Shown: piece after piece, positions 20,349 to 31,272 of the stretch
Numbering within the stretch: the stretch's first letter is position 1
Layout: every line of letters begins with the position of its first letter
Origin: Morganella morganii
Lineage (GTDB): Bacteria; Pseudomonadota; Gammaproteobacteria; Enterobacterales; Enterobacteriaceae
Assembly (NCBI RefSeq): GCF_019402645.1
Contig: NZ_VKKS01000002.1
Location: 1-64,000 of the forward strand
DNA: 64,000 bases
Direction: 5' to 3'
Translations under genes and position numbers: made by a program
Notes under the pieces: generated by a model
The model's database searches: none
The model's input: the letters and a program-made list of their open reading frames with translations, nothing else
Told to the model about the DNA's origin: nothing

Positions 20349-20480
20349 CCGGTTATGTTCGGAACTCCCGTGTGACAAGGCATGGTATGTTTCTTGCATA
20401 TATTATTTTGCCTGGTAATGGCAAGTTCTGCACGGTGATCTCGGCCGGCAGGGATAATAAAAATATCTGAAAGGGTTGTT

Positions 20481-21569
20481 GTGAATCTCACTATGTTAAC
20501 TGAACTCCTAATCATATTTGTGTTCGCCACAGCGACGGTCTTTGTTGCCCGTAAGGCTGGCGTCGCTGCCGGTTTGGTGGATAAACCCAATTACCGTAAA
20601 AAACATCAGGGACTGGTCCCGTTAGTCGGCGGGATTTCTATTTTTATCAGTGTCTGTTTTGCTTTCCTCATCAGTGATGAGTTTATTGCGCATAAATTTA
20701 TTTATCTCGGGTGTGCCGGTGTGCTGGTGCTGGTCGGTGCCCTTGATGACCGGTTTGATCTCAGTGTGAAACTGCGGGCCGGTGTTCAGGCGGTGGTTGC
20801 TATCATTATGATGGTGTTTGCCAACCTGAAACTCGACAGCCTGGGCTACGCATTCGGGCCGTGGGAGCTGACACTCGGGCCGTTCAGCTATGTGCTGACG
20901 CTGTTTGCTGTATGGGGCGCAGTGAATGCGTTCAATATGGTGGATGGTATCGACGGGCTGCTCGGCGGGCTCTCCTGTGTGTCCTTCGGCGCACTGGGGA
21001 TTCTGTTTGCCCTGAGCGGCAACAGCGGCCTGGCCTTCTGGTGCTTTACTTTTATCGCCGCTATTTTGCCGTATATCTGCTTTAACCTGGGGCTGTTCGG
21101 CCGCCGCTTTAAAGTGTTTATGGGGGATGCGGGCAGTACGCTGATCGGATTCACCATTATCTGGCTGCTGACATCGGCCTCACAGGGCGGGGAGCCGCAT
21201 GCGATTAATGCGGTGACGGCACTGTGGGTTATCGCCATTCCGCTGATGGATATGGTGGCTATTATGTACCGCCGTCTGCGTAAAGGGATGAGTCCGTTCT
21301 CGCCGGATCGCCAGCATATTCATCACCTGATTATGCGTTCCGGGTTTACGTCCCGCGAATCCTTTGTAGTGATAACCCTTGCTGCTGCGGTATTAGCGGC
21401 AATCGGTATTGCCGGACAGGTACTCAGCTTCGTCCCTGAGTGGGTGATGCTGGCACTGTTCCTGCTTGCTTTTGTTATGTACGGCTATTGTATAAAACGC
21501 GCCTGGAAAGTTGCCCGTTTTATCAAACGCCACAGACGCCGTGTGCGTCGTAAGTCGGTCACACACTAA
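20481..21569 (+). CDS. wecA: UDP-GlcNAc:undecaprenyl-phosphate GlcNAc-1-phosphate transferase
   Basis: 362 residues (E. coli 367), a polytopic inner-membrane enzyme with about 11 membrane helices. It makes undecaprenyl-PP-GlcNAc, the first lipid intermediate of ECA and of many O antigens. Motifs: DDRFD in the first catalytic loop, NAFNMVDGIDGLLGG, VFMGDAGS and the cytosolic HIHH. The C-terminus is strongly basic (RHRRRVRRKS). A GTG start is chosen; AAAGGG lies upstream and the protein aligns from residue 1. It is the first gene of the 12-gene ECA cluster. Confidence 0.97.
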   Translation: MNLTMLTELLIIFVFATATVFVARKAGVAAGLVDKPNYRKKHQGLVPLVGGISIFISVCFAFLISDEFIAHKFIYLGCAGVLVLVGALDDRFDLSVKLRAGVQAVVAIIMMVFANLKLDSLGYAFGPWELTLGPFSYVLTLFAVWGAVNAFNMVDGIDGLLGGLSCVSFGALGILFALSGNSGLAFWCFTFIAAILPYICFNLGLFGRRFKVFMGDAGSTLIGFTIIWLLTSASQGGEPHAINAVTALWVIAIPLMDMVAIMYRRLRKGMSPFSPDRQHIHHLIMRSGFTSRESFVVITLAAAVLAAIGIAGQVLSFVPEWVMLALFLLAFVMYGYCIKRAWKVARFIKRHRRRVRRKSVTH

Positions 21570-21597
21570 ATTTTTAACCACAGAGGCACATGTTGAT

Positions 21598-22653
21598 ATG
21601 CGTTCAGAAAATACTCCGGACCCGCAACAAACGCAGTATGACCAGGAATTAGACATCCGCGCGTTATTTATGTCGTTATGGCGCGGCAAATTATGGATAG
21701 CCGGGATGGCGGTTGTGTTTGCGCTGGTTGCATTGGGTGCCAGTTATTTTATGCAGCAGAAGTGGAATTCTGCGGCGATTACCGACTATCCGACGGTTAA
21801 TAATTTAGGCGGATATTATTCTCAGCAGCAATTTATGCGCAATCTGGACACGCATCTGAATGCTGCGCAGGAATCCTCAGCACTGCTGCCGATCCCGAAT
21901 GAGGCATATCAGGAGTTTATTACCCAGGCGGCATCTTACGATACCCGCCGTGACTTCTGGTTACAGACGGATTACTACAAGTCCCGTATGGAAAATGATG
22001 CTAAAGCGGATGCGGCACTGCTGGACGAAATGATCAATAACATCACGCTCACTCCGCGTGATGACACGAAAAAACTGGTAAATGACACGCTGACCCTGAC
22101 TGCGGAATCAGCGGCTGATTCTGCGAAACTGCTGAGTCAGTATGTGGATTTCGCAAATGCACGCGCGGCTCAGAATCTTAACGATGAGCTGAAAGGTGCA
22201 TGGGCAACCCGGACACAGTCACTTAAAGCACTGGTCAAACGCCAGAAGATGGTGGCGGAATCCCTGTATCAGCGTGAAACCGGACAGCTGAAAAACGCTA
22301 TCGCGGCCGCACAGAAACAGGGTATCAGCCGCAGCCGGACAGATGTACCGGCGGAAGAACTGCCGTCATCCCAGCTGTTTCTGTTAGGCACGCCGATGTT
22401 ACAGGCGCGTCTGGAGACACTGGAAGCCGCCGGGCCGGAGTTTGACAAAGACTACGAGCAGAACATTGCCATGCTGGCGACGCTGAATGTCGGGCCGGCG
22501 CTGGAAGATAACTTCCGTGCTTACCGCTATCTGCGGACACCGGATGAGCCGGTAAAACGTGACAGCCCGCGCCGTGCCTTCATGATGATTATGTGGGGCT
22601 TTATCGGCGCACTGACCGGTGCGGGTGTGGCTCTGGTTCGCCGCCGTCCGTAA
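21598..22653 (+). CDS. wzzE: ECA polysaccharide chain-length regulator
   Basis: 351 residues (E. coli 348), a Wzz-type co-polymerase. One membrane helix near residues 33-52 and a second near the C-terminus (MIMWGFIGALTGAGVALV) flank a large helical periplasmic domain with coiled-coil tendency. It sets the modal length of ECA made by WzyE. Start: the frame is open back to 21511 inside wecA, but the ATG at 21598, with AGAGG about 11 nt upstream, gives an N-terminus of family length. Confidence 0.94.
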   Translation: MRSENTPDPQQTQYDQELDIRALFMSLWRGKLWIAGMAVVFALVALGASYFMQQKWNSAAITDYPTVNNLGGYYSQQQFMRNLDTHLNAAQESSALLPIPNEAYQEFITQAASYDTRRDFWLQTDYYKSRMENDAKADAALLDEMINNITLTPRDDTKKLVNDTLTLTAESAADSAKLLSQYVDFANARAAQNLNDELKGAWATRTQSLKALVKRQKMVAESLYQRETGQLKNAIAAAQKQGISRSRTDVPAEELPSSQLFLLGTPMLQARLETLEAAGPEFDKDYEQNIAMLATLNVGPALEDNFRAYRYLRTPDEPVKRDSPRRAFMMIMWGFIGALTGAGVALVRRRP

Positions 22654-22761
22654 CAGCAGCGGCAGAATAACAGGCTGGGGCTGTGTTCCCGGCCAGTTTT
22701 AAGGCGGGTCACCGCCACCGGCCGGAAAGCCGGATATCATATAAAATAAAAGAGAGTCTCA
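22654..22761 (+). other. Structured wzzE-wecB intercistronic segment
   Basis: 108 bases between two genes of one presumed operon. It is GC-rich and can form GGCGG/CCGCC and CCGGC/GCCGG hairpins before an A-rich stretch that leads into the wecB ribosome site. It may be an mRNA processing or stability element; no known family is recognised. Confidence 0.4.
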
Positions 22762-23892
22762 GTGAAAGTATTGACTGTATTTGGTACCCGCCCGGAAGCC
22801 ATCAAAATGGCTCCGCTGGTACATGCGCTGGCAGCGGATCAGGCTTTTGAGGCAAAAGTTTGTGTGACCGCGCAGCATCGTGAAATGCTGGATCAGGTAT
22901 TACACCTTTTTGAGATCACACCGGATTATGATCTCAATATTATGCGCCCGGGACAGGATTTAACAGATATTACCTGCCGTATTCTTGAAGGTTTAAAGCC
23001 GGTTCTGGCCGAATTTAAACCAGATGTCGTTCTGGTTCACGGCGATACCGCGACCACCATGGCAACCAGTCTGGCCGCGTTCTACCAGCGGATCCCGGTC
23101 GGTCATGTGGAAGCCGGTCTGCGTACCGGAAACCTGTACTCGCCGTGGCCGGAAGAGGCCAACCGCAAAATTGCCGGACACCTGGCGATGTACCATTTCG
23201 CTCCGACACAAAACTCGCGCGAAAACCTGCTGCGTGAAGGGATCAGCGACAATCATATTTTCGTCACCGGCAATACGGTAATTGATGCACTGCTCGCTGT
23301 CCGTGACCGTATCATGCAGGATAAAGCCCTGCTGGCTCAGTTGGATGAACAGTATCCGTTTATTGACAGCAGCAAAAAAATGATTCTGGTCACCGGCCAC
23401 CGCCGTGAGAGTTTCGGCGGCGGGTTTGAGCGGATTTGCCATGCGCTGGCTGAAATTGCCACGACGCATCCGGAAGTACAGATTGTCTACCCGGTTCACC
23501 TCAATCCGAATGTCAGTGAGCCGGTAAAACGGATTCTGCATGATATCAGCAATATTGTGCTGATCAGTCCGCAGGACTACCTTCCTTTTGTCTACCTTAT
23601 GAACCATGCTTATATGATTCTGACCGACTCCGGCGGAATTCAGGAAGAAGCACCGTCATTAGGTAAACCGGTTCTGGTGATGCGCGATACCACAGAACGT
23701 CCGGAGGCGATTGATGCCGGGACTGTTCGTCTGGTCGGCACCGAAACCGGCACTATCGTTCGTGAAGTAACGCGATTGCTGACCGATCCGGCGGCTTATC
23801 ATGAGATGAGCCGTTCACATAACCCTTACGGGGACGGAAAAGCGTGCCAGCGTATTCTTGAAGCATTGAAAAACAATCAGGTGACATTATGA
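22762..23892 (+). CDS. wecB: UDP-GlcNAc 2-epimerase (non-hydrolysing)
   Basis: 376 residues, the E. coli length. It makes UDP-ManNAc, the precursor of the ManNAcA residue of ECA. The GT-B fold is seen with [10 protein letters not shown] at the N-terminus, [37 protein letters not shown] and the UDP-binding [13 protein letters not shown] start behind AGAGAG. It overlaps wecC by 4 nt. Confidence 0.97.
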   Translation: MKVLTVFGTRPEAIKMAPLVHALAADQAFEAKVCVTAQHREMLDQVLHLFEITPDYDLNIMRPGQDLTDITCRILEGLKPVLAEFKPDVVLVHGDTATTMATSLAAFYQRIPVGHVEAGLRTGNLYSPWPEEANRKIAGHLAMYHFAPTQNSRENLLREGISDNHIFVTGNTVIDALLAVRDRIMQDKALLAQLDEQYPFIDSSKKMILVTGHRRESFGGGFERICHALAEIATTHPEVQIVYPVHLNPNVSEPVKRILHDISNIVLISPQDYLPFVYLMNHAYMILTDSGGIQEEAPSLGKPVLVMRDTTERPEAIDAGTVRLVGTETGTIVREVTRLLTDPAAYHEMSRSHNPYGDGKACQRILEALKNNQVTL

Positions 23893-25151
23893 GTTTTGAA
23901 ACTATTTCTGTTGTCGGTCTGGGTTACATTGGTTTACCAACAGCGGCAGCTTTTGCCTCCCGTCAGAAGAAAGTGGTTGGTGTGGATGTGAACCAGCATG
24001 CGGTTGATACCATTAACCGTGGTGAAATTCATATTGTGGAGCCTGACCTGGGCGCGGTTGTGAAAACTGCCGTGGAAGGCGGTTTCCTGAAAGCGTTCAC
24101 CAAACCACAGCCTGCTGATGCGTTCCTGATCGCCGTACCGACGCCGTTTAAAGGCGATCACGAGCCGGATCTGGCTTTCGTGCAGTCTGCTGCGGAATCT
24201 ATCGCCCCGGTACTGAAAAAAGGTGACCTGATTATTCTCGAATCCACCTCTCCGGTCGGTGCGACTGAGCAGATGGCGGAGTGGCTCGCGGCTGCGCGTC
24301 CTGATCTGACATTCCCGCAGCAGGCGGGTGAAGAATCTGATATTGATATCGCCTATTGCCCTGAGCGTGTGCTGCCGGGCCAGGTGATGGTCGAACTGAT
24401 TAAAAATGACCGTGTGGTCGGCGGGATGACACCAAAATCCTCAAAACGCGCCAGTGAACTCTATTACATCTTCCTGGAAGGTGAGTGTGTCATTACTAAC
24501 GCGCGCACTGCTGAGATGTGCAAACTGACCGAAAACAGCTTCCGCGATGTAAACATTGCGTTTGCGAATGAATTATCACTGATTTGTGCTGATCAGGGCA
24601 TCAATGTCTGGGAACTGATCAGCCTGGCAAACCGTCATCCGCGTGTGAATATTTTACAGCCGGGTCCGGGTGTCGGCGGCCACTGTATCGCGGTTGACCC
24701 GTGGTTTATCGTGGCACAAAACCCGAAACAGGCCCGTCTGATCCACACTGCGCGTCTGGTCAACGACGGCAAACCACTGTGGGTGATTGATCAGGTAAAA
24801 CAAGCGGTTGCTGATTGTCTGACTGAAACCGGCAAACGTGCTACCGAAGTCACCATCGCCTGCTTTGGTCTGGCATTCAAACCAAATATCGACGATCTGC
24901 GCGAAAGCCCGGCGGTTCAGGTTACCAAAATGGTCGCTGAATGGCATGCAGGGAAAACCCTGGCAGTTGAGCCGAACGTGCATGAACTGCCGAACAAACT
25001 GAAAGGTCTGGCAGAACTGGTCTCTATCGAAAAAGCAATTACTGATGCGGATATCATCCTGCTGCTGGTGGATCATACCCCGTTCAAAGGTATTCCGGGC
25101 AGCCAGATCCCGCAGAAATGGATTATCGATACCAAAGGAGTATGGCGTTGA
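23889..25151 (+). CDS. wecC: UDP-N-acetyl-D-mannosamine dehydrogenase
   Basis: 420 residues, a UDP-glucose/GDP-mannose dehydrogenase family enzyme. Two NAD-linked oxidations turn UDP-ManNAc into UDP-ManNAcA for ECA. The N-terminal Rossmann motif [14 protein letters not shown] and the catalytic cysteine in [12 protein letters not shown] (near 264) are intact, and the C-terminal UDP-binding domain is present. Start overlaps wecB (ATGA); the stop overlaps the presumed TTG start of rffG. Confidence 0.97.
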   Translation: MSFETISVVGLGYIGLPTAAAFASRQKKVVGVDVNQHAVDTINRGEIHIVEPDLGAVVKTAVEGGFLKAFTKPQPADAFLIAVPTPFKGDHEPDLAFVQSAAESIAPVLKKGDLIILESTSPVGATEQMAEWLAAARPDLTFPQQAGEESDIDIAYCPERVLPGQVMVELIKNDRVVGGMTPKSSKRASELYYIFLEGECVITNARTAEMCKLTENSFRDVNIAFANELSLICADQGINVWELISLANRHPRVNILQPGPGVGGHCIAVDPWFIVAQNPKQARLIHTARLVNDGKPLWVIDQVKQAVADCLTETGKRATEVTIACFGLAFKPNIDDLRESPAVQVTKMVAEWHAGKTLAVEPNVHELPNKLKGLAELVSIEKAITDADIILLLVDHTPFKGIPGSQIPQKWIIDTKGVWR

Positions 25152-26221
25152 AACGTATTTTAGTAACAGGCGGAGCCGGTTTTATCGGCTCTGCGGTTGT
25201 GCGTCATATTATCCGTGATACCGCTGACAGTGTGGTGGTGGTCGATAAACTGACCTACGCCGGTAATCTCGAATCACTGGCACCGGTAGCTGATTCTTCA
25301 CGCTATGCCTTTGAACAGGTGGATATTTGTGATCGCGCGGCGCTTGACCGCGTGTTTGCACAGTATCAACCGGATGCGGTGATGCATCTGGCAGCGGAAA
25401 GTCATGTGGATCGCTCTATCGACGGCCCTGCTGCGTTTATCGAAACCAATATTGTGGGTACTTACACACTGCTGGAAGCGGCACGCCATTACTGGACAGC
25501 ACTGGATACGGAGAAAAAATCTGCATTCCGTTTCCACCATATTTCCACCGATGAAGTTTACGGCGATCTGGAAGGGCCTGACGGCTTTTTCACTGAAACC
25601 ACACCATATGCACCGAGCAGCCCGTACTCTGCCTCCAAAGCCTCCAGTGACCACCTGGTGCGTGCCTGGCAGCGGACTTATGGCTTCCCGTCCGTGATCA
25701 CTAACTGCTCGAATAACTACGGGCCGTACCATTTCCCGGAAAAACTGATCCCGCTGGTTATTCTCAATGCGATTTCCGGTAAACCGCTGCCGGTGTACGG
25801 CAAAGGTGAGCAGATCCGCGACTGGCTGTTTGTGGATGACCATGCCCGCGCCCTGTATACCGTGGTGACACAGGCAAACATCGGTGAAACCTACAATATC
25901 GGCGGTCATAACGAGCGCAAAAATATTCAGGTGGTGGAAACTATCTGTGATTTGCTGGAAGAGCTGCATCCGCAGAAACCGGCCGGTGTCGCGCAATACC
26001 GTGACCTTATCACCTATGTGACAGACCGTCCGGGGCATGATCTGCGTTATGCGATTGATGCGGATAAAATTGAGCATGATCTGGGCTGGCGTCCGCAGGA
26101 AACATTTGAATCCGGTATCCGCAAAACGGTGGAATGGTATCTGAATAATGAAACCTGGTGGCGCCGGGTGCAGGACGGCTCGTATGCCGGACAGCGTCTG
26201 GGACTGGGACAGGATAAGTAA
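25148..26221 (+). CDS. rffG: dTDP-glucose 4,6-dehydratase (ECA)
   Basis: 357 residues from the start chosen (E. coli RffG 355). It is a short-chain dehydrogenase-like enzyme making dTDP-4-keto-6-deoxyglucose for Fuc4NAc. NAD-binding GGAGFIGS, the STDEVYGDL segment and catalytic YSASK are present. Start: TTG at 25148 overlaps the wecC stop and lies 7 nt after AAAGGAG, giving (M)KRILVTGG. An in-frame ATG at 25142 is only 1 nt from that ribosome site, so it is less likely. Confidence 0.95.
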   Translation: MKRILVTGGAGFIGSAVVRHIIRDTADSVVVVDKLTYAGNLESLAPVADSSRYAFEQVDICDRAALDRVFAQYQPDAVMHLAAESHVDRSIDGPAAFIETNIVGTYTLLEAARHYWTALDTEKKSAFRFHHISTDEVYGDLEGPDGFFTETTPYAPSSPYSASKASSDHLVRAWQRTYGFPSVITNCSNNYGPYHFPEKLIPLVILNAISGKPLPVYGKGEQIRDWLFVDDHARALYTVVTQANIGETYNIGGHNERKNIQVVETICDLLEELHPQKPAGVAQYRDLITYVTDRPGHDLRYAIDADKIEHDLGWRPQETFESGIRKTVEWYLNNETWWRRVQDGSYAGQRLGLGQDK

Positions 26222-26230
26222 GAGGCTGGT

Positions 26231-27112
26231 ATGAAAGGAATTATTCTGGCGGGCGGCTCCGGAACACGGTTGCACCCGATCACCCGCGGGGTGTCAAAAC
26301 AGCTGCTGCCGATTTACGACAAGCCGATGATCTACTATCCGCTGTCCGTGCTGATGCTGGCCGGGATCCGCGACGTTCTGATCATCTCAACGCCGGAAGA
26401 TTTGCCGTCATTCCGTCGTCTGCTGGGTAATGGCGAACAGTTCGGTATTTCACTGAACTATGCCGGGCAGCCGTCACCTGATGGTCTGGCACAGGCCTTT
26501 ATCATCGGTGAGGAATTTATCGGTGATGACAATTGCAGTCTGGTGCTGGGGGATAATATCTTCTTTGGTCACGCGTTCAGTCCGAAACTGAAAAGCGTCG
26601 CGGCCAGGACTCATGGTGCAACGGTATTCGGTTATCAGGTGATGGATCCGGAACGTTTCGGCGTGGTGGCGTTTGACGATGAATTCCGCGCACTGTCGAT
26701 TGAGGAAAAACCGGCACAACCGAAATCCAACTGGGCAGTGACCGGCCTTTATTTCTATGATAATCAGGTGGTTGATATCGCTAAGCAGGTGAAACCGTCT
26801 GAGCGCGGCGAACTGGAAATCACCAGTATCAACCAGATGTATCTGGAGCGCGGCGAACTGAATGTTGAGTTGCTCGGCCGGGGTTTTGCCTGGCTGGACA
26901 CCGGTACTCATGACAGTCTGATTGAGGCCAGCACCTTTGTGCAGACGGTTGAAAAACGTCAGGGCTTTAAAATCGCCTGTCTGGAAGAGATTGCCTGGCG
27001 CAACGGCTGGCTGAATGACGAACAGGTGGCGGAATCCGCCCGTCAGCTGGCGAAAACCGGTTATGGTCAGTATCTGAAGAATTTACTCCATGTCCGTCCG
27101 CGCCAGTATTGA
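26231..27112 (+). CDS. rffH: Glucose-1-phosphate thymidylyltransferase (ECA)
   Basis: 293 residues, the E. coli RffH length. It makes dTDP-glucose from glucose-1-phosphate and dTTP, the substrate for RffG. The nucleotidyltransferase signature [20 protein letters not shown], the metal-site LVLGDNIF and [10 protein letters not shown] are intact. It lies 9 nt after rffG, and its 3' end overlaps the wecD start by 23 nt. Confidence 0.96.
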   Translation: MKGIILAGGSGTRLHPITRGVSKQLLPIYDKPMIYYPLSVLMLAGIRDVLIISTPEDLPSFRRLLGNGEQFGISLNYAGQPSPDGLAQAFIIGEEFIGDDNCSLVLGDNIFFGHAFSPKLKSVAARTHGATVFGYQVMDPERFGVVAFDDEFRALSIEEKPAQPKSNWAVTGLYFYDNQVVDIAKQVKPSERGELEITSINQMYLERGELNVELLGRGFAWLDTGTHDSLIEASTFVQTVEKRQGFKIACLEEIAWRNGWLNDEQVAESARQLAKTGYGQYLKNLLHVRPRQY

Positions 27113-27815
27113 ATATCTTGCCTGGGAAAGTGACTTTTTTGCCCTGAAAACGGCAAAACTGGCATTTTCCCCGGACGCGGCACCACTGACGGTGGCAGAT
27201 TGTGCGCCGTATGACCTGGTGCAGGCCAAAATCAGTGCCGGGGATAATATGGCACTGGACGGTTTATCGGCGCTCGGCTTTTCCCTCGCGGAAAGTGAGG
27301 TCGATTTTGCACTGATGCTGAAGAGTGGCACAGAAAATGCAATGTCTGACTGTATTCTCTGTTATGCGGATGACGACGATATTCCGGTCATAAAACAGGC
27401 AGCAGCACAGGTTTTCAGCCAGAGCCGTTTCCGTGTGCCGTGGTATCAGCCGGATGACAGCGCCCGGTTTTATGCAGTGTGGGCGGAAAAAGCGGTGCGC
27501 GGGACATTCGATAAAGATTGTCTGCTGATCCGCAATAAAAACAATGAGATTGCCGGGTTTGTCACCCTCCGTCAGACGGATGAACACAGCGCCCGGATCG
27601 GGCTGCTGGCGGTACTGCCGGGCAACCAGGGTCAGGGTATCGGCCTGAGATTAATGTCGGCGGCGCAACAGTGGTGTGCAGAACATCACTGCCGGGTATT
27701 ACGGGTTGCAACACAACTCAGTAACCTTGCGGCAATGCGCCTTTATACAAAAAGCGGTGGTGCGGTTGACAGCACTGCCTACTGGTTATACCGAGGATGC
27801 AATGATTCCATTTAA
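27090..27815 (+). CDS. wecD: dTDP-4-amino-4,6-dideoxygalactose N-acetyltransferase
   Basis: 241 residues (E. coli WecD/RffC about 224). It acetylates dTDP-Fuc4N to dTDP-Fuc4NAc with acetyl-CoA. The C-terminal GNAT domain (about 100-235) has the acetyl-CoA loop as [18 protein letters not shown] and ends STAYWLYR like the E. coli protein. The start lies inside rffH and its end overlaps wecE by 14 nt. The N-terminal half is poorly conserved, as usual for this family. Confidence 0.94.
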   Translation: MSVRASIEYLAWESDFFALKTAKLAFSPDAAPLTVADCAPYDLVQAKISAGDNMALDGLSALGFSLAESEVDFALMLKSGTENAMSDCILCYADDDDIPVIKQAAAQVFSQSRFRVPWYQPDDSARFYAVWAEKAVRGTFDKDCLLIRNKNNEIAGFVTLRQTDEHSARIGLLAVLPGNQGQGIGLRLMSAAQQWCAEHHCRVLRVATQLSNLAAMRLYTKSGGAVDSTAYWLYRGCNDSI

Positions 27816-28932
27816 TAAACCACCTGTAGTCGGCACTGAAGTTGAATATATGCAGCAGGCCATGCAAAGCGGCAAACTGTGCGGTGACGGTTCGTTCACC
27901 AAAAAATGCGAAGAGTGGATGGAGAAACGGTTCGGCAGCGCCAAAGTCCTGCTGACACCGTCCTGTACCGCATCACTGGAAATGGCGGCAATTCTGCTGG
28001 ATATTCAGCCGGGTGATGAAGTCATCATGCCGAGCTATACCTTTGTTTCCACCTCCAATGCCTTTGTGCTGCGCGGTGCGAAAGTGGTGTTTGTTGATAT
28101 CCGTCCGGACACCATGAATATCGATGAAACTAAGATCGAAGCGGCCATCACTGATAAAACCAAAGTGATTGTGCCGGTGCATTATGCAGGCGTGGCCTGT
28201 GAAATGGACATCATCATGGCGCTGGCGAAGAAATATAACCTCTATGTGGTGGAAGATGCCGCACAGGGCGTGATGTCAACTTACAAAGGCCGCGCGCTGG
28301 GTTCTATCGGTCATATCGGTTGCTACAGCTTCCACGAAACCAAAAACTACTCTTCCGGCGGTGAGGGTGGTGCCACCCTGATTAATGATCCGGCGATGAT
28401 TGGCCGCGCGGAAATTATCCGTGAGAAAGGCACCAACCGCAGCGAATTCTTCCGCGGACAGGTGGATAAATACACCTGGCGCGATATCGGCTCCAGCTAC
28501 CTGATGTCTGACTTACAGGCGGCATATCTGTGGGCTCAGCTGGAAGAAGCAGAGAAAATCAATGAGCGCCGTCTGGCATTCTGGCAGATTTACTATGATG
28601 CACTGACCCCGCTGGCGCAGGATGGCCTGCTGACTCTGCCGGTTGTGCCGGAAAATCTGGAACAGAACGCGCACATGTTTTACATCAAACTGAAAGATGT
28701 GGCAGAGCGCACGGCATTCAGTGAGTACATGAAAGCGAACGATGTGCTGACCGTATTCCATTATGTGCCGCTGCACAGCTGCCCGGCCGGTATGGCGTTC
28801 GGCCGTTTTGACGGTGAGGATATCTTTACCACCCGTGAAAGCGAGCGCCTGGTACGTCTGCCGATGTTCTACAACATGACAGAAGATGAGCAGCAGCGTG
28901 TGATCCATCTGATTAAGGGCTTCTTCGCGTAG
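27802..28932 (+). CDS. wecE: dTDP-4-dehydro-6-deoxyglucose transaminase
   Basis: 376 residues, the E. coli WecE/RffA length. A DegT/DnrJ/EryC1 family PLP enzyme forming dTDP-Fuc4N with glutamate. The PLP lysine is Lys181 in FHETKNYSSGGEGG; PSYTFVSTSNA and VEDAAQG are also intact. Start: the open frame extends to 27676, but the ATG at 27802 follows GAGGATG and gives [11 protein letters not shown], the conserved N-terminus. Confidence 0.97.
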   Translation: MIPFNKPPVVGTEVEYMQQAMQSGKLCGDGSFTKKCEEWMEKRFGSAKVLLTPSCTASLEMAAILLDIQPGDEVIMPSYTFVSTSNAFVLRGAKVVFVDIRPDTMNIDETKIEAAITDKTKVIVPVHYAGVACEMDIIMALAKKYNLYVVEDAAQGVMSTYKGRALGSIGHIGCYSFHETKNYSSGGEGGATLINDPAMIGRAEIIREKGTNRSEFFRGQVDKYTWRDIGSSYLMSDLQAAYLWAQLEEAEKINERRLAFWQIYYDALTPLAQDGLLTLPVVPENLEQNAHMFYIKLKDVAERTAFSEYMKANDVLTVFHYVPLHSCPAGMAFGRFDGEDIFTTRESERLVRLPMFYNMTEDEQQRVIHLIKGFFA

Positions 28933-28933
28933 T

Positions 28934-30187
28934 ATGTCCTTAGCCAAAGCATCTGTCTGGACCGCAGGCTCCACCCTGATCAAAATCGGGGCGGGGCTGC
29001 TGGTCATTAAACTGATGGCACTGACATTTGGTCCGGCCGGTATCGGCCAGGCGCTGAACTTCCGCCAGCTGATTACTGTGCTGGGGGTATTGTCAGGAGC
29101 CGGTATTTTTAACGGTGTGACCAAATATATCGCCGAGCACCGCGATGATGCGGAAAAACGCCGGGCGGTATTAGGCACGTCCTCAACCCTGATTCTGGTG
29201 TTCTCGACACTGCTGGCGATTGTGTTTTTGCTGTTCAGCAGACCTGTCAGCATGGCGTTGTTTGACGGTAATGACGCGTATCAGGATGTGGTTGCAGCGG
29301 TGGCATTTATCCAGATGGGAATTGCTTACGCCAACTATTTTCTCGCGATTATCAAAGGATACCGTGATGCGTCCGGGAATGCGCTGGCACTGATCGCCGG
29401 CAGTCTGATCGGGGTCACGGCCTATTATCTCTGCCAGTACTGGTGGGGCTATGATGGCGCACTGGCCGGGCTTGCGCTGGTGCCGGCGCTGATTATCATT
29501 CCGGCTTTCGTAATGCTGCTGCGCCGCCGTCATTTTCCGCTTTCTGAACTGAAACCGGCCTGGGATCGGGCGATTGCATCACATCTGGGAAAATTTACCC
29601 TGATGGCGCTGATGACAGCGGTGACACTGCCGGTGGCGTATATCATGATGCGGAACCTGCTGGCATCGCGCTACAGCTGGGATGAGGTGGGAATATGGGG
29701 CGGTGTGACCAGTATTTCGGACGCGTATCTCCAGTTTATTACCGCATCGTTTTCTGTGTATCTGCTGCCGACATTATCGCGGTTACAGGCAAAAAGTGAT
29801 ATCCGCCGTGAGATCATCAAATCGCTGAAATTTGTGTTACCGGCGGTGGCTGCGGCCAGTTTTATGGTCTGGCTGCTGCGCGATTTTGCTATCTGGCTGC
29901 TGTTTACTGATAAATTTACCGGCATGCGTGACCTGTTTGCTTGGCAACTGGCCGGTGATGTCCTGAAAGTGGGCGCTTATGTTTTCGGTTATCTGGTGAT
30001 TGCCAAAGCCGCACTGCGGTTTTATATCTTAACGGAAGTCACCCAGTTTGCTTTACTGACACTGTCCGCTTACTGGCTGATTCCGGCACACGGTGCCGTT
30101 GGCGCGGCACAGGCCTATATGCTGACATATATTATCTACTTCCTTTTGTGTTGTAGCGTATTTCTCATCTATTGCAGGCGAGCATGA
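28934..30187 (+). CDS. wzxE: ECA lipid III flippase
   Basis: 417 residues (E. coli 416), a MOP/MATE-superfamily flippase with about 12 membrane helices. It moves the trisaccharide lipid intermediate (lipid III) of ECA across the inner membrane. The N-terminus [25 protein letters not shown] is typical. It starts 1 nt after the wecE stop, and its stop overlaps wecF as ATGA, indicating coupled translation. Confidence 0.96.
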   Translation: MSLAKASVWTAGSTLIKIGAGLLVIKLMALTFGPAGIGQALNFRQLITVLGVLSGAGIFNGVTKYIAEHRDDAEKRRAVLGTSSTLILVFSTLLAIVFLLFSRPVSMALFDGNDAYQDVVAAVAFIQMGIAYANYFLAIIKGYRDASGNALALIAGSLIGVTAYYLCQYWWGYDGALAGLALVPALIIIPAFVMLLRRRHFPLSELKPAWDRAIASHLGKFTLMALMTAVTLPVAYIMMRNLLASRYSWDEVGIWGGVTSISDAYLQFITASFSVYLLPTLSRLQAKSDIRREIIKSLKFVLPAVAAASFMVWLLRDFAIWLLFTDKFTGMRDLFAWQLAGDVLKVGAYVFGYLVIAKAALRFYILTEVTQFALLTLSAYWLIPAHGAVGAAQAYMLTYIIYFLLCCSVFLIYCRRA

Positions 30188-31272
30188 CAACTTTAATTCA
30201 CGTTTTAGGATCTGATATCCCGCATCATAACCAGACAGTGCTGCGCTTCTTCAATGATGTGCTGGCACCACAGCTGCCGCGTGAGGAAATGTCTGAATTT
30301 ATGGTTGTTTCCACCGCCGGGCAGCTTCTGGCGCAATATCCCAACCTGGAACTGGATGTCTGGCCGGATAAAAAAAGCCTGGCGAATGCCGTCACGGCGA
30401 AAGCAAAAGGTGACCGGCAGTGCCGCTTCTTCTTCCATGGTCAGTTTAATGCCCTGATCTGGCTGGCGTTATTGTCAGGAAAAATTAAACGCCATCAGTT
30501 TTACTGGCATATCTGGGGGGCGGATCTGTATGAAGATTCCCGCCAGCTTAAATTCAGACTGTTTTATCATCTGCGCCGCCTGGCACAGAAGCGGGTCGGC
30601 CATGTGTTCGGTACCCGCGGGGATTTAAACTATTTTGCCCAGTTCTGCCCGGCGATCCCTGCTGACCTGCTCTATTTCCCGACGCGGATGGATCCGTCAC
30701 TGACCGTTTTAACGCCGCCTGAGCCGCGTGGTGACGATAATATGATGATCCTGCTGGGTAACTCGGGTGACCGCTCAAACCGTCATAAAGAGGCGCTGAC
30801 GCGCATTCATGAGCAGTTCGGAGAGAAGGTAAAAATCATCATCCCGATGGGCTATCCGGAAAACAACGGCGATTATATTGCGGAAGTGGATGCCTTCGCG
30901 CAGCAACTGTTTCCTCAGCAGCAGGCGGAGATCCTGAAAGACAAGATGGATTTTGATATCTATCTGAATCTGCTGAAACAATGCGACCTCGGCTATTTTA
31001 TCTTTAACCGTCAGCAGGGGATCGGCACACTTTGTCTGCTGGTCCAGTTCGGTATTCCGTTTGTGATCAGCCGTCAGAACCCGTTCTGGCAGGATATGAC
31101 AGAGCAGCAGTTGCCGGTGCTGTTTTACGGTGATGACGTGACGCCGGAAGTCGTGGCACAGGCACGGGAGCAGTTGTTTGCCCTCGATCGTGAAAAAATT
31201 GCCTTCTTCAGCCCTAACTTTGTGCAGGGCTGGGAGCAGGCACTGGCGGCTGTGCAGGAGAAACAGGCATGA
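30184..31272 (+). CDS. wecF: TDP-Fuc4NAc:lipid II Fuc4NAc transferase
   Basis: 362 residues (E. coli WecF/RffT 359). It adds the third ECA sugar, Fuc4NAc, to lipid II at the cytoplasmic face. Conserved blocks: [13 protein letters not shown] at the N-terminus, [37 protein letters not shown] and the C-terminal [16 protein letters not shown]. Start: ATG at 30184 overlaps the wzxE stop; an in-frame alternative codon at 30172 is less likely. It overlaps wzyE by 4 nt. Confidence 0.95.
   Translation: MTTLIHVLGSDIPHHNQTVLRFFNDVLAPQLPREEMSEFMVVSTAGQLLAQYPNLELDVWPDKKSLANAVTAKAKGDRQCRFFFHGQFNALIWLALLSGKIKRHQFYWHIWGADLYEDSRQLKFRLFYHLRRLAQKRVGHVFGTRGDLNYFAQFCPAIPADLLYFPTRMDPSLTVLTPPEPRGDDNMMILLGNSGDRSNRHKEALTRIHEQFGEKVKIIIPMGYPENNGDYIAEVDAFAQQLFPQQQAEILKDKMDFDIYLNLLKQCDLGYFIFNRQQGIGTLCLLVQFGIPFVISRQNPFWQDMTEQQLPVLFYGDDVTPEVVAQAREQLFALDREKIAFFSPNFVQGWEQALAAVQEKQA

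Noticed and set aside
25298-26275. 325-codon minus-strand frame opposite rffG
   Set aside because: Long, but composed of Cys/Phe/Arg-rich unpatterned sequence antisense to a clearly functional gene.
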